Below, one piece after another: positions 34,323 through 44,979 of a stretch of DNA of 64,000 nt. The stretch comes from Ustilaginoidea virens (Eukaryota > Ascomycota > Sordariomycetes > Hypocreales > Clavicipitaceae): assembly GCF_000687475.1 (NCBI RefSeq), contig NC_057322.1, positions 2,108,001 to 2,172,000 of the forward strand. The letters run 5' to 3'. Within the stretch, counting starts at the first letter, position 1. Every line of letters starts with the position of its first letter. A program made the position numbers and the translations under genes. Below the pieces are notes generated by a model. It did not search any database, was not told where the DNA came from, and was given only the letters and a program-made list of their open reading frames with translations.

Positions 34323-34815
34323 CCTATAAGGAAAATAACTATTTAGATAATAACCTCTAGGAACTATTCCGCGAAGACTATAGCAAATAGAATAAGGACC
34401 TATTTAACTGTATTAACGCTTAAGTCCTATGGCATTTCCGTTTAACCTTATAGGAATATGGCGTATATATCGGAGCATTAAGTTCTGTAATAATATAAAC
34501 CCTACTTAAATGCCTTTAATAGCAATAAAACCCATAATAGCCTTAAGAGGAAATAACCCGGCAATTTACTTGTAAGGTATTCTTATCCCGGCTCAACCCT
34601 ACTAGGGAAGCCTTACTACCTATCGGTAATACTAAGCAAGAGATATAAAGGCTTTAAAATACGCCTTTATATACACGCATAAGGCCCCTATTATTATCAT
34701 CATAAGCCCCTATAACGGTTATATAAATACCCTCGCTAAGGCTCTCGCTATAGCACTTATAAGCCCTATTAACGCTAAGGGACTTTGCAATACTAATAGC
34801 ACGATTATAGTTATA
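34323..34815 (+). pseudogene. A3 gag, continued
   Basis: Resumes gag after C1 and aligns with A1 from about 13020, through the region ending GACTTTGCAATACTAA. It then runs into the tandem-repeat block, at the point where A1 has its shorter Pro/Ile repeat. Confidence 0.65.
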
Positions 34816-35860
34816 ATAACCTATAGAGGCCCCGGCCTATTACAATAAGATAGGTGCCCTAGCGGCCTATCTTAATAAGATAGGTACCCTAGCGGCTTAT
34901 CCTAATAGGATAGAGGCCCCGGCCTATTACGATAAGATAGGTGCCTTAGCGGCCTATCCCAATAGGATAGAGGCCCCGGCCTATTACGATAAGATAGGTG
35001 CCCCGGCGGCCTATCCCAATAGGATAAAGGCCCTAGCCCGTTATAATAAAATAAATGCCCTAACGGCTTATCCCGATAAGATAGAGGCCCCGGCCTATTA
35101 CGATAAGATAGGTGCCTTAGCGGCCTGTCCTAATAGGATAGATACCCCGGCCCGTCCTAATAAGATAGATGCCCCGGCCTGCCCTAATAGAATAGATGGC
35201 CCAGCCTATTATAACCGTCCTGATAAGATAGATATCTTAGCCTGCCCTAACAGAATAGATAGCCCGGCCCGTTATAACCGTCCTAATAAGATAGATACCC
35301 CGGCCTATCCTAATAGAATAGATAGCCCGGCCTATTATAACCGTCCTAATAAGATAGATACCCTAGCCTGCTCTAATAGAATAGATAGCCCGGCCTGTTA
35401 TAACCGTCCTAATAAGATAGATACCCCGGCCTATCCTAATAGAATAGATAGCCCGGCCTATTATAACCGTCCTAATAAGATAGATGCCCCGGCCTGCCCT
35501 AATAGAATAGATAGCCTGGCCCGTTATAACCATCCTGATAAAATAAATGCCCCGGCCTATCCTATTAGAATAGATAGCCCGGCCCGTTATAACCGTTCTA
35601 ATAAAATAGATGCCCCGGCCTATTATAACCGTCCTAATAAGATAGATGCCCCGGCCTGTCCCGATAGAATAGATATCCCGGCTCATTATAACCGTCCTAA
35701 TAAGATAGATGCCCTAGCCTATCCCGATAGAATAAATAGCCCGGCTTATTATAACCGTCCTAATAGGATAGATATCCCGGCCTATCCTAGCCGGATAAAG
35801 GTCCCGGCCCGTCCTAATAAGATAGAGGCCCCGGCCCGTCCTAATAGGCATATATCTTTC
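34816..35860 (+). repeat. A' tandem repeat encoding a 21-residue unit
   Basis: About 1 kb of direct repeats. The early part has 57-bp units (GCCCCGGCCTATTACGATAA then GATAGGTGCC...), the later part about 63-bp units (CCTAATAAGATAGATGCCCC, GGCCTATCCTAATAGAATAG, ATAGCCCGGCCTATTATAACCG). In the gag-sense frame the later unit reads PNKIDAPAYPNRIDSPAYYNR, with few stops. The long frame on the other strand is its shadow. Confidence 0.88.
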
Positions 35861-36452
35861 GACCTACCTATTTCACAATAAGAAAGGCCTAATTTTAAAG
35901 ATATCGCGAGATAAAATAAACGCCTTAAATAGCAGGTCGATAACCAGCCTTTTATAGAGCAAGTATATTATATATAGCGCAATCGCTTCTAAGCTATAAA
36001 GTATAGTGCAAAAGAGAACGATAATCTCGCCAATATAATAACTAAGGAAACGCCGAATAAAGCCCTTAAGACCTTTATTAACTGCAATCAGGCTATTATA
36101 TATATGGAAGGGTGGGTAAAGAGGCCGGTTAATATCTGACTGAGTTTAGGTATGATTAGGGATATTATGAGTAGCAAGTGTATAGATTTTCCTATATTCA
36201 ATATTGTGATTTTCCTATATTTAATATTGTATGCATTTATTGCTTTTACTGCGTTTACTACTGCCCCTTTTTACCCTTTTATTTTAGCTGCGATATTCAA
36301 TATACCGGCTGTACGGTATAATGCCGGCCGCGCGGCGCAATAGCATTATCTACGGCACAACCTGCCGAGACCGCGCCATACTTTTATTTCTATATATGCG
36401 CCTTACATCCTAGCAATTCTAATATTTGCTTCTATAAAAAGAGAAGCTGCTA
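35861..36452 (+). pseudogene. A3 residual RNase H end and 3' UTR
   Basis: Short pieces matching A1 at about 18110-18145, 18365-18410 and 18600-18745 are joined directly, so RT and most of RNase H are deleted. The stop at about 36138 and the UTR match A1. A4 (40060-40565) has the same RNase H joins. Confidence 0.75.
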
Positions 36453-36794
36453 ATATCGGAATCGCTATCGTAAGGTGCCTAATTAGGCATATTGCGACGG
36501 ATATGCCGCGCATACCCGATGCGCACGATATGGCCACTTTAGCCCCTTTTGCCTTTTTACCCCTAAGCCCGGTAGGGCATGCGGGTAGCCCGGCCCGACT
36601 GCGCCGATATACGTAACCACAGCATGCACAAAAAGGCTATATTATGTAATTACCCTCTTTTGCTTCCTTTCTTTCCTTTTAGATAGTTAGTCATAATCAA
36701 AGAAGTAATCATACCTTTGACCGGTGACCTCACGGTACACAATACCACGCACGCGACCCTACGTACAACTAGGTACCCCGAGTTTATATCAATA
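36453..36794 (+). repeat. A3 3' LTR (342 bp)
   Basis: Starts TATCGGAATC (TGTCGG mutated), ends TATCAATA, followed by TSD ATTAA. Confidence 0.93.
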
Positions 36795-36799
36795 ATTAA

Positions 36800-39034
36800 A
36801 GGCGCTTATTTAACCTCGCGATATCGTTAGGGTCAGGCTATTAGTATTATACTGCGATAGATAGGTTAAAAAATGCCTCGGGCTGGTAGACCATAGCTAT
36901 ATAAGTACCGCAAGCGCGTTACTCGATATAGTTATGCTAGACTATAGGCGTATTCTTATCGATAATTGTAATCTTCTTGCTTTGGCCTTTCTAGCACAAC
37001 GTTATTATGCCGTTAGTCTTATTAACTGTGAGGATATATCTGTTAAATATTAAGGGCGCGATTAGTAATAGTATCGTCTTAGGCTTAGCGTTAAAGCCTG
37101 CTTTAGTAAGCTCTAATTCTTCCTATTAGAAGAAGATATTATTGCTTAGACTAAGGGTATCGTCAGTCTGTATACCTATAATACCGAAGCATATATTAGT
37201 ATCGTTAGTATTGCTAGTGCGGTTAGTAACGTCAGTAGATATTAGGAAATAGGGGTTATAAGTCGATGTGGTTATACCTAACTTCTTGCGATAGTGCCAG
37301 AAGTATATCGCCTACTAGTAGGTACCTGCCTCAGCTATTCCGTATAGTGGCTTAACTACTTCTATGATGGTATTATTGGGGTATTAATGCGCTATCTACT
37401 TAGGTAGCCTAGCGATAATCGATCTATTAAGGGTGGTGGATAACTGCACGTAAGCTATGTGATATCCTATATCTAGAGGAATAAGCTATGAGAGCGTTAT
37501 AGTAATGGGGCTAATAATATAAGTAACTGTTGATTAGCCCATTAGATTGTGGGGGACTAAGTTAATATCAATTGCTTTTTATTATCATTATAACCTTATA
37601 TAACGAGTCGTGATTTCTTATATAGCGTATCTGTGCCTTTACCTTTAATCTCTTGTACTATATGTGAGTTAAATAGATATTGGGCTCTATATTTACCGAT
37701 ATCGAAGGTAATAAATCGGAATATATTGCGGGCCTATAATGCTTCTACCTCTGTACGGTCGGACTGTTTGAAAGAGGCTCTAAGGGTTATAATCTTTTCT
37801 TCCTGGCGTAATTAGCTAGCAAGCTATAGGTCGGCTTACTTTTTAGCGGTTAGGAAAGAGGTATTAATAATGGTATTAAAAGCGATAGTATTAACGATAG
37901 CCTCTTTTTAGTCTTTATTGATTATAACGTCGGATATCATATATGCTAGCGGTGGTGATAGTGATACTAGCCTGACTTGATTAGGGCTAATGGCTAGCGA
38001 TGGATATATCGCGACTGTAGGTATTAATGATGTTGCGACTGTAGGTATTATCGATAATGTCGCGGCTGGAGGTGCGGCTGTAGCCGGTATCCTGACTTCT
38101 AGCCTGCCGGGGCGGGCCGGGCCTTCGGTATAGACGATATCTTCGGTATCATTAGGGTCGTAATTATATAGCTTGACAACTATTAACCGGAATTTGACCG
38201 GGCTATATGGCATCTATACGATATAGGTCTTACTATTAAGGCTGATTAGCCGGTATGGCCCGTACTATCCACCTTTTTCTCTCCATACCTATATACCTAA
38301 CTAAAGGGGCAGTCGGTAGATAAGCCGCGTATCTGGGCCGTTCTATTAGGCGAGGGTATTGCGAACTTATTGCTTGGCAAGGCATTTCTTAGCTTTATTA
38401 GTGGCCTTTCGTAATACTAAAGCGTGTTATAATACTAATAGGCTAGGGGGTGAGTTATCTGTAAGTCGGGGATACGCCCCAAAGACTAGTAATATAGGTA
38501 CTAGGCCGTTAGGCCCAGCAGAATCATTAACGGCTTTAATAGCTAGCTATAATTTCTGTTCCCTTATTAATAGATTGCCTACTTCTTTATTAATAATGGT
38601 ATAGGCTCTGCGTAACGGGGCGTAATATCTCTCGACTTTGCTAATATTATAGTGGGCTTCAATAGGGATTTCATCTATATTAATAGATAGAAGCCGGGAA
38701 TTATGACGGAATTTAGCGGAAGTAAAGTTTGGTCTGGTATTGTGGACTATCTAATCCGGTAGGCTAAGGTAAGTATTAATCTAGTATTCCTTGAGGGCAT
38801 TCTAAATATCTTGGGCCTTCTATCTTTAAGGGTTAAGGAACCTAACTGCCTAGAAGCTTATTGCGGCATCTATAATATGTAATACCGGCCGATTATTAAT
38901 ATATAGGATATCGATGATAATTTCGTAGTTAAATTAGCTAGTATCATCATTCTTAAGGGTGAATTTAAATTGGCTAAATGCCTTTACGTTCATCTGGTAT
39001 TAATGGCATATATAGGTAATACTCTTAATAATAT
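36800..39034 (-). pseudogene. A2 reverse transcriptase, linker and part of integrase
   Basis: Mirrors A1 18135 back to about 15970. RT (36800-37560) keeps the IVGIQTDDT-like box near 37160. The linker 37908-38213 is stop-free and longer than in A1 owing to a GCGACTGTAGGTATTA-type repeat (about 37980-38070). Integrase (38350-39034) shows the VPVEAH-like and IDTYFSPPD-like segments. At 39034 it ends in LTR E. The protease-gag end is gone. Confidence 0.82.
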
Positions 39035-39780
39035 TGTTAAAATCCTATAGTAGCCTACTAGGCTGCTGGCCTAATGCCCTACTGGCCTACTAACCTTCTG
39101 ACTATTATACCGCCTCTTGGACTCATAGTAGTTTTACCTTAGGCCTTTGCCTTTTACCTTAAGGATTTTCAGTGGATTATTTACTGTATATCAAGTAAGG
39201 TAGGCCTTAAGGTAGGCCTTGTTAAAAAGGTGTGGCATTGCTAAATTAGCGTGGTGGGCCTACTAGTGTGGTAGCGGCCTACTAGCGTGGTGGCTATTCT
39301 ACTAGTGTGGTGGGTAGTCACTAGCGTGGTGGCTAGTTACTAGTGCGGTGACTAGTTACTAGTGTAGTGGTTAGGGTGGTTGAAAAGGCCCGATATAGTG
39401 GGGCTGCTGACGTATTGTATACGTGGCAAGTGAGTATTACGGGGAGCTTTCTTACTGGCTACCTTAGATGCCTAGGCCCACCCCTCTTTGTGTATATATA
39501 GGATAGCTTTCCCCCTTCTTTCTAGATAGTAGAAGGGCAGCACAATCGAGTCTGTTAATGCACTACATGCCTCTTAACTTCTTACCTTCCCTGCGTTTTC
39601 TGGTTATCTTATATTTGCCTTATCTTTACACTTGCCCTGCTTTATAGCACTTGTATAGTCTTAGGACTTAGTGAAAAATCTAGTATTATACTAAGATTAG
39701 TTCACAGGTCGCAGACAGTCTTGTGCCATCTAGCTAGCTAGTAAGGCTTTGCTTTTATAGTGACCTTGAGAATTGCAATA
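39035..39780 (+). repeat. LTR E, a fourth LTR family, solo with unmatched flanks
   Basis: About 746 bp, TGTTAAAATCC to GAATTGCAATA, with a TATA-like GTGTATATATAGG at about 39500 and a pyrimidine stretch after it. Less RIP-mutated than its surroundings. Inside, 39240-39380 holds about seven degenerate 19-20 bp repeats of ACTAGTGTGGTGG. The left flank is minus-strand A2 integrase, the right flank plus-strand A4 repeat, and the flanking pentamers (AATAT, ATAAC) do not match. Exact ends are inferred. Confidence 0.6.
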
Positions 39781-40065
39781 ATAACCATCCTAATAAGATA
39801 GATGCCCCGGCCTATCCTAATAGAATAAATAGCCCGGCCTATTATAACCATCCTAATAAGATAGATGCCCCGGTCTGTCCCGATAGAATAGATAGCCCGG
39901 CCTATTATAACCATCCTGATAGGATAGATATCCCGGCCTATCTTAGCCGGATAGAAGTCCCGGCCTATCCCGATAAGATAGAGGCCCCTGCCTATCCCAG
40001 CCGGATAGAGGTTCTAGCCCGCCCTAATAAGATAGAGGCCCTAGCCTATCCCAATAAGCATATAT
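39781..40065 (+). repeat. A4 tandem repeat block
   Basis: About 4-5 units of the same 63-bp A' repeat as in A3, ending AATAAGCATATATCTTTCG as A3 does. Confidence 0.85.
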
Positions 40066-40565
40066 CTTTCGACCTATCCATTATATAACAATAAAAGCCT
40101 AATTTTAAAGATATCGCTAAATAGAATAAGCGCCTTCAATAGCAGGTCGATAACCAGCTTTTTATAAAGTAAGCATATTATATACATCGCAATTACTTTC
40201 AAGCTATAAAGTATGGCTGTTATACGTATAGAAGGGTGGGTGAAGAGGCCGGCCAATATCTGACCGAAGTTAGGTAATATTGGTGATATTATGGGTGGCA
40301 AAAGTGTGGATTTCCCTATGTTCAATATTATGTTTAATGCGGCCGTTTTTCCTATATTTACTGCCGCCCCTTTTTGCCCCTTTGTTTTAGCTGCGATATT
40401 TAATATACCGGCTATACGGTATAGGGCTGTATAAGCCGGCCGTGCGGCGTGACGGCATTATCGGCAGTATAACCTGCCGAGACCGCGCCGCACTTTCCTT
40501 TCTATATATGCGCCTTATATCCTAGCGATTCCGATGTTTGCTTTTATAAAAAGAGAAGCTGCCAG

Positions 40566-40896
40566 TATCGGAATCGCTGTCGCAAGGTGCCTAATTAGGC
40601 ATATTGCGACAGATATGCCGCGCATATTGCTACATACGATATGGCCACTTTTGCCCCTTTACCCCTATGCCCGGTAGGGCACGCGGGCAGCCCGGCCCGA
40701 CTGCGCTAATGCATATAACTATAGCACACATAAAAAGGCCATATCGTGTAATTACTCTTTTGCTTCCTTTTTTTCCTTTTAGATAGTCAGTTATAATTAA
40801 AGAAGTAATTATACCTTTAACCGGTAATCTTACGGTATACAATACCACACGCGTAACCCTACGTACAACTAGGTACCCCTTAATATAACACCAATA
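40566..40896 (+). repeat. A4 3' LTR (331 bp)
   Basis: Starts TATCGGAATCGC, a RIP form of TGTCGG, and lacks one TTTTGCCCC repeat, which explains its shorter length. Confidence 0.9.
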
Positions 40897-42782
40897 ATTA
40901 TATTATCCTCTCCTGCCTAAAGTACTATAGATAAAGATATATACTCCTCGGATCTAGTCTTAGCTTTAGCCTATTTTGCGACCGATATAGTATATCTATT
41001 GCATTTAATAAACTATACCTTATATAAACGATCGCCTATTAGATATTTAGTATCGGCCGACTCGATTAATTCTAGCTTATTTAATCCCTCTAATATAGTA
41101 TAACTAGAAGAGCCACTAATTACCCCTATATAGCCTTTATATAATATTTATGGTAATTCTAAAGTGCAAATAAAGAGCCCTAGGAATAAGTAAATCTCTT
41201 AGGCCTTATAGGCTAAAATTAGTCGATAGTTATTATTTTAGTATTAAGGGTATCTTCCTTTTTCTCCCCCTTTTTATTTTTTTTACTATCCTTCCCCCTT
41301 TTATCCCTATCGTCTTTATTTTGCCCCCCCTCTAAAGCCTCCCCCCCCCTTTCCTAAGCTAGAAGTACCTTTAGCGATATAGCGATATCTTTTTACGTCT
41401 AAGCCTACTGCTTTAAAGCCTTTATCTTATGCTCCCTTAGGTTAAATATCTCCTAAGTCGCCCTAAGAGCGCTGAGGCCCCTTATTGCCGTTACTACTAC
41501 TACTGCCGCCTAATTGCGCCCCCGAGAGGCGGATGCCTATTTAGCCTTCTGCTAGAAGGCCTTATAGTTATCTACCTAAAGGCAAAGATAGTCAGCCGGC
41601 GACTTACGCTATATATAAATCGAAAATATATTTCGATCCCCCTAGCTACTATCTCTTATACGTTAAGGAGCTCCTATATAGGGATCCGATTCTTAAGGGT
41701 CTATTCTAATAGTATATATATCTTGCCCATTAGGGCATATAGGTAGTATGCCGTATTAGTCCCTGCCTATATTAGCCTTACTAGAGAGTAGGTATGACTT
41801 AGCCTATACCTTATTGGCTGCGGTATCGATGCTTAGGATCCTCTAAGTATATTAAATATAGCCCGTAAGGCTATACGTATAGTTCTCCAGGCTACTATAT
41901 AAGGGTTAGTAGTGGTTCTATAGCGCGTAAGACCCGTACTTACCCCTTTATCTAGTATCGCCGACCGTTTAAGCATTTTTACTTCTACTATTATTATTCT
42001 TATTATTGTTATTATAGCTATTGCTATTACTATTATTGCTACTGCTGCCGTTCTGCTAATAGGATTAGTATCGGCTCTATACCGCAATAAAGGGGTTATT
42101 ATATACTTTAAAATTGGCGCTATAGAGGAACAGAAGAAAAAAAAAAGGCACTAAATCGGGGGGTATTACTAACCTATATATTAATATAGTGCCTAAGGCT
42201 AGCCGCTCTTATCTTTAAATTCGGCTTACTTTTACCTATATACCGCAGATTAATACGTCCGAAATGCGCCTAGGCCTCTATAGGCATACGCCCGGCGAGA
42301 ATACTATTAACCCTATCCCCCTAATTTTATCTTCTTCTTACTTTATACCCGATAGTACTCTAATCTGGGCCTAATGCTCTTAGAATTTATATTTATACTC
42401 TTCCTAAATAATACCGCTAGATATAGTCCTAAGTGGTTACGCATCTTACTCTCTTACGCACTAGATACCTACTGCCCCCGCTGTAGGGCGATATAAAGCA
42501 GAAATTAAGAATATAAGAAGGGTTTTCCTCCTAGCTATTAGGTTTTTCCTTTCCGAATTATCTCTATAGAAGTACTAAATAGGTTATTTAGCTCTAAATA
42601 GCCTCTAGCGTAATTTAATAATAATAATAATAGGGGAAATATATACGAATAAAACTTATTATAGGAAAATTACTCCTTATTTTTATATAAGTTAGATATA
42701 AAATAGTATAGTCGCCTTTATCTCTATATAAATTAGGTACGAGGTAATATAGTCGTCCTCTTTATATACATTAGATACGCAA
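40897..42782 (+). pseudogene. Unclassified RIP-mutated coding stretch
   Basis: Two long plus-strand frames are coherent if TAG/TAA are read as mutated Gln codons: 40897-41270 (DIYSSDLVLALAYFATDIVY, YKRSPIRYLVSADSINSSLF) and about 41500-42200 (APERRMP, KSKIYFDPPSYYLLYVKELL, YRDPILKGL, GYYIRVSSGSIARKTRTYPF). A third, 42150-42600, reads TFTYIPQINTSEMRLGLYRH. No known domain is recognised. An ATT-rich microsatellite lies at 41985-42055. It may be an older transposon without LTR hallmarks, or a duplicated host gene hit by RIP. C3 begins at its end. Confidence 0.35.
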
Positions 42783-43024
42783 TATCATAAGCTCGGGCTA
42801 CGCCCGTGCTATAATATAGCTAGGACTCGGGCTGCGCCCGCGATTAGCCTTAGGAGTATTAATATAGGGTCACGAGGGCTCGCTAAAGACTCGGCCCGTG
42901 CTATATACAGGCATAAATAGGCTACTTAAAGGCCCCTATTCGGGCCCTCTCTCTTTCCTCTTTAGTCTATTTAATATATTCATTCGATGCCTATTCGCAG
43001 TAGCCTTAGGGCTAGTCCTTTATA
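42783..43024 (+). repeat. C3 5' LTR (242 bp)
   Basis: Starts TATCATAAGCTCGGGCTACG (TGTCACGGGCTCGG before RIP) and ends CCTTTATA. Contains AGTCTATTTAATATATT, the presumed transcript start, 61 nt before its end. Confidence 0.88.
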
Positions 43025-43025
43025 T

Positions 43026-43036
43026 TTAAATAGACT
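43026..43036 (+). promoter_or_regulatory. C3 self-priming PBS
   Basis: TTAAATAGACT, exact complement of AGTCTATTTAA at 42964-42974 in the LTR. Eleven nucleotides, the same length as the Tf1 self-primer. Confidence 0.65.
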
Positions 43037-43369
43037 CTCTCAGCCTTACTATTATAACCTTATATTATAGAGCTAATAATGCAGGCTATATAAGATATCG
43101 AGATAAGCATATCTAGAGAACCGAGTAGAAAGAACCCAAAGCCATAATGCCCCCAATATAATATATATACCCGAGTAGAATAGCTTACAGTAGGATTACA
43201 GCAGATAGAGGCATAGATATAGACTAATGTATAGCACCTTACTACTATTACCGCCTTACTATAGACCTTTCTTGCGAACTAGTTAAATAGCTCCTAAAAT
43301 ACTACCTAACTGGCTCCGGTCGTATAATAGAATACCCCCCTCTCTACTACTTAGGATACCTAGCTAAAG

Positions 43370-44240
43370 CGTAAGCTGATCCCGATAGGGGACCCCTTTA
43401 ATAGCAAAAAGGCTATATTTACAGCCTGGCGGACCTTTATGTAATATAAGCTTAAGGTCGATAGGGAGTTTATTAGAGATAAGAAGATCTAATAGATATT
43501 TATCTTTTAGAACCTTTTATCTATAGTCTAATTATAGGTCGCAGCCTTCTTCGAGAATAGTATAGCTTGCGATTATAATATAATAAGGTTCTTTAAATAC
43601 CTCTAATATTTCTTTAAGGACCTATATCGGTAGGATCGTGCTATTATTAAGCTTAAGCACTCTTTATACTAGGGCCTAAAGGAACCTTTTACTATCTTTT
43701 TCATTCGATTTAAGGAAAAACTTATACTTACTAGCAGTCTCAATTAGCCTAAGGAAGTTAAATTAGAATACCTTTAATTAGCACTTAACGCTCATATAGC
43801 TAATAAGATTATCGGTCTTAGGGTCTCCTATTATAATTACTACTCAGCAGTAAACTACTACTGATAAATTGCTATTGATATCGAGATTAGCTTAACTATT
43901 AACTATTAATCGGGCTTAGCCTATTCCCGATTAATATATGCCTGAGATTCCAAGGGCGATATATAAATATTAGGCGTTAATAAGCTAGACTCGAAGGGTA
44001 ATTAGCGCACTCCTAAGGCGATATAGGTCTCTAAAGAATAATATAAAGATTATAGGAAAAAAGGCCTCTGCCTTTAGTATAGCTCTCCTAAGCATTAGAT
44101 ATTTATATATTACCTACTACTAGTAATCTGACCTAATGCAGTTAAAGTAGCCTCGCTTGACTTATAAGTTATAAAGGTCGAAAGTAGCGATAAAGATTAG
44201 GAAAAAAAATAGCCTTTAAACCTAGTCTTATTAGAGGGCT
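43370..44240 (+). pseudogene. C3 gag
   Basis: Frame with KLIPIGDPFNSKKAIFTA, then RTFM, YKLKVDREFIRDKKI, TACDYNIIRFFKYL and the LILTSSLN.PKEVKLEYL stretch. A CCHC knuckle relic follows: GLCL, stop, YSSPKHQIFIY. Typical gypsy Gag: a capsid helical region followed by one zinc finger. Stops are TAG/TAA at Gln/Trp sites. Confidence 0.75.
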
Positions 44241-44289
44241 TAAGATGCATATATAGACCCTAGCCTAATTATAAAAGGAATTAAAAGAG

Positions 44290-44640
44290 ATCGCAGAACG
44301 AATAGATAGATACCCCTTTTTAATACCGATCTTATATAAATCCTATACCTTTATTAATACCTTAATCGACTCGGGATATAACTACTATAGCGCTATAAGC
44401 GAAAAAATAGTATAATAGTTAGGCCTCTAACCTATCCGCCTGCTATAATATAGGGAAATTGGAATAGTAGTAGATATTCGAAGCCGTTTAAGAGAATATA
44501 AGGTAATACATTCCTCTATTACTTATATTATCTATATAGCGATCGATATCGATAGATAGCTATCTATAGTTATACTTTATATTATCCTAGGCTTTATATG
44601 CGATATTATCTTTAGGATACTTTAGATAGAGCACTATAAT
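44290..44640 (+). pseudogene. C3 retropepsin-like protease
   Basis: PFLIPILYKSYTFINTLIDS then GYNYYSAISEKIV holds the catalytic DSG (44368-44376), a pepsin-fold half-site active as a dimer. Later VILYIILGFICDIIFRIL corresponds to the ILG-D-L flap segment. It follows gag directly. Confidence 0.78.
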
Positions 44641-44979
44641 ATTATACTATAGGCAAAGTATCGCTAATTAAAGATCGGATCGATAGGTAGCTTTATTATT
44701 AAGGAATCGATAAAAAGACAATAGGGTCTAACCGCAGTAAATATCTTTAGCTTAATCTTCTATAGTATACTAAAGTAAGCGAAATGCTCTAGGGATTAGT
44801 CGATTTCCTTTATAGCAATAAGCTTATAGGAGATAATATATATCTTCTGCGTTATACTGCCACTTTATTAAGATTCTGCCTTATAATCGTAGGAGCTATA
44901 GGTACTCCCGATAAAATTATAAGAATTCGCCGACCTCTTCGATAAGGAGAAGGCTTTTAGTCTCCCTCTATACTAAGGT

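Larger units (their letters stand above)
26074..36794 (+). mobile_element. A3: non-autonomous family A derivative (A'), hosting C1
   Basis: TSD ATTAA at 26069-26073 and 36795-36799, in the A2 RT/RNase H gene. LTRs are 341 and 342 bp. Without C1 the element is only about 3.37 kb. After a gag part comes a large tandem-repeat block (34816-35860), then short RNase H end pieces and the normal 3' UTR. Protease, integrase and most of RT are absent. A4 shows the same joins, so this is a subfamily rather than a single deleted copy. Confidence 0.88.
9911..39034 (-). mobile_element. A2: Ty1/copia family A, 3' half, interrupted by B1 and A3
   Basis: Minus-strand copy. Its own DNA is 9911-10054, 24952-26073 and 36800-39034, about 3.5 kb of an expected 7.4 kb: 3' LTR, RNase H, reverse transcriptase, linker and part of integrase. 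B1 split the 3' LTR, leaving TSD GGGTA, and A3 split the RT/RNase H region, leaving TSD ATTAA. The 5' half (protease, gag, 5' LTR) is missing: at 39034 the integrase sequence gives way to LTR E. Coding parts are riddled with TAG/TAA. Confidence 0.85.
39781..40896 (+). mobile_element. A4: 3' part of a second A' element
   Basis: Starts inside the A' repeat (ATAACCATCCTAATAAGATAG split by LTR E), then the same RNase H pieces, 3' UTR and a 3' LTR at 40566-40896 ending CACCAATA. The joins from the repeat through GTCGATAACCAG to the AAGCTATAAAGTAT end piece equal those of A3, so A3 and A4 descend from one deleted master. The 5' part is missing. Confidence 0.82.
42783..44979 (+). mobile_element. C3: gypsy chromovirus family C, 5' part
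   Basis: Plus-strand copy: 5' LTR 42783-43024, self-priming PBS, gag and protease, then interrupted by B2 at 44980 before the RT motifs. The rest would lie beyond the window, to the right of B2. Confidence 0.88.

Noticed and set aside
35363..35686. A 107-codon open frame with regular GRAIYSIRIGRGIYLIRTVI repeats
   Set aside because: It is the reverse complement of the A' tandem repeat; the regularity comes from the DNA repeat, and the sense frame of the element lies on the other strand.
34816..35860. CRISPR-like array of regularly spaced repeats
   Set aside because: Units are directly tandem without unique spacers, encode a protein repeat, and lie in a eukaryotic retrotransposon.
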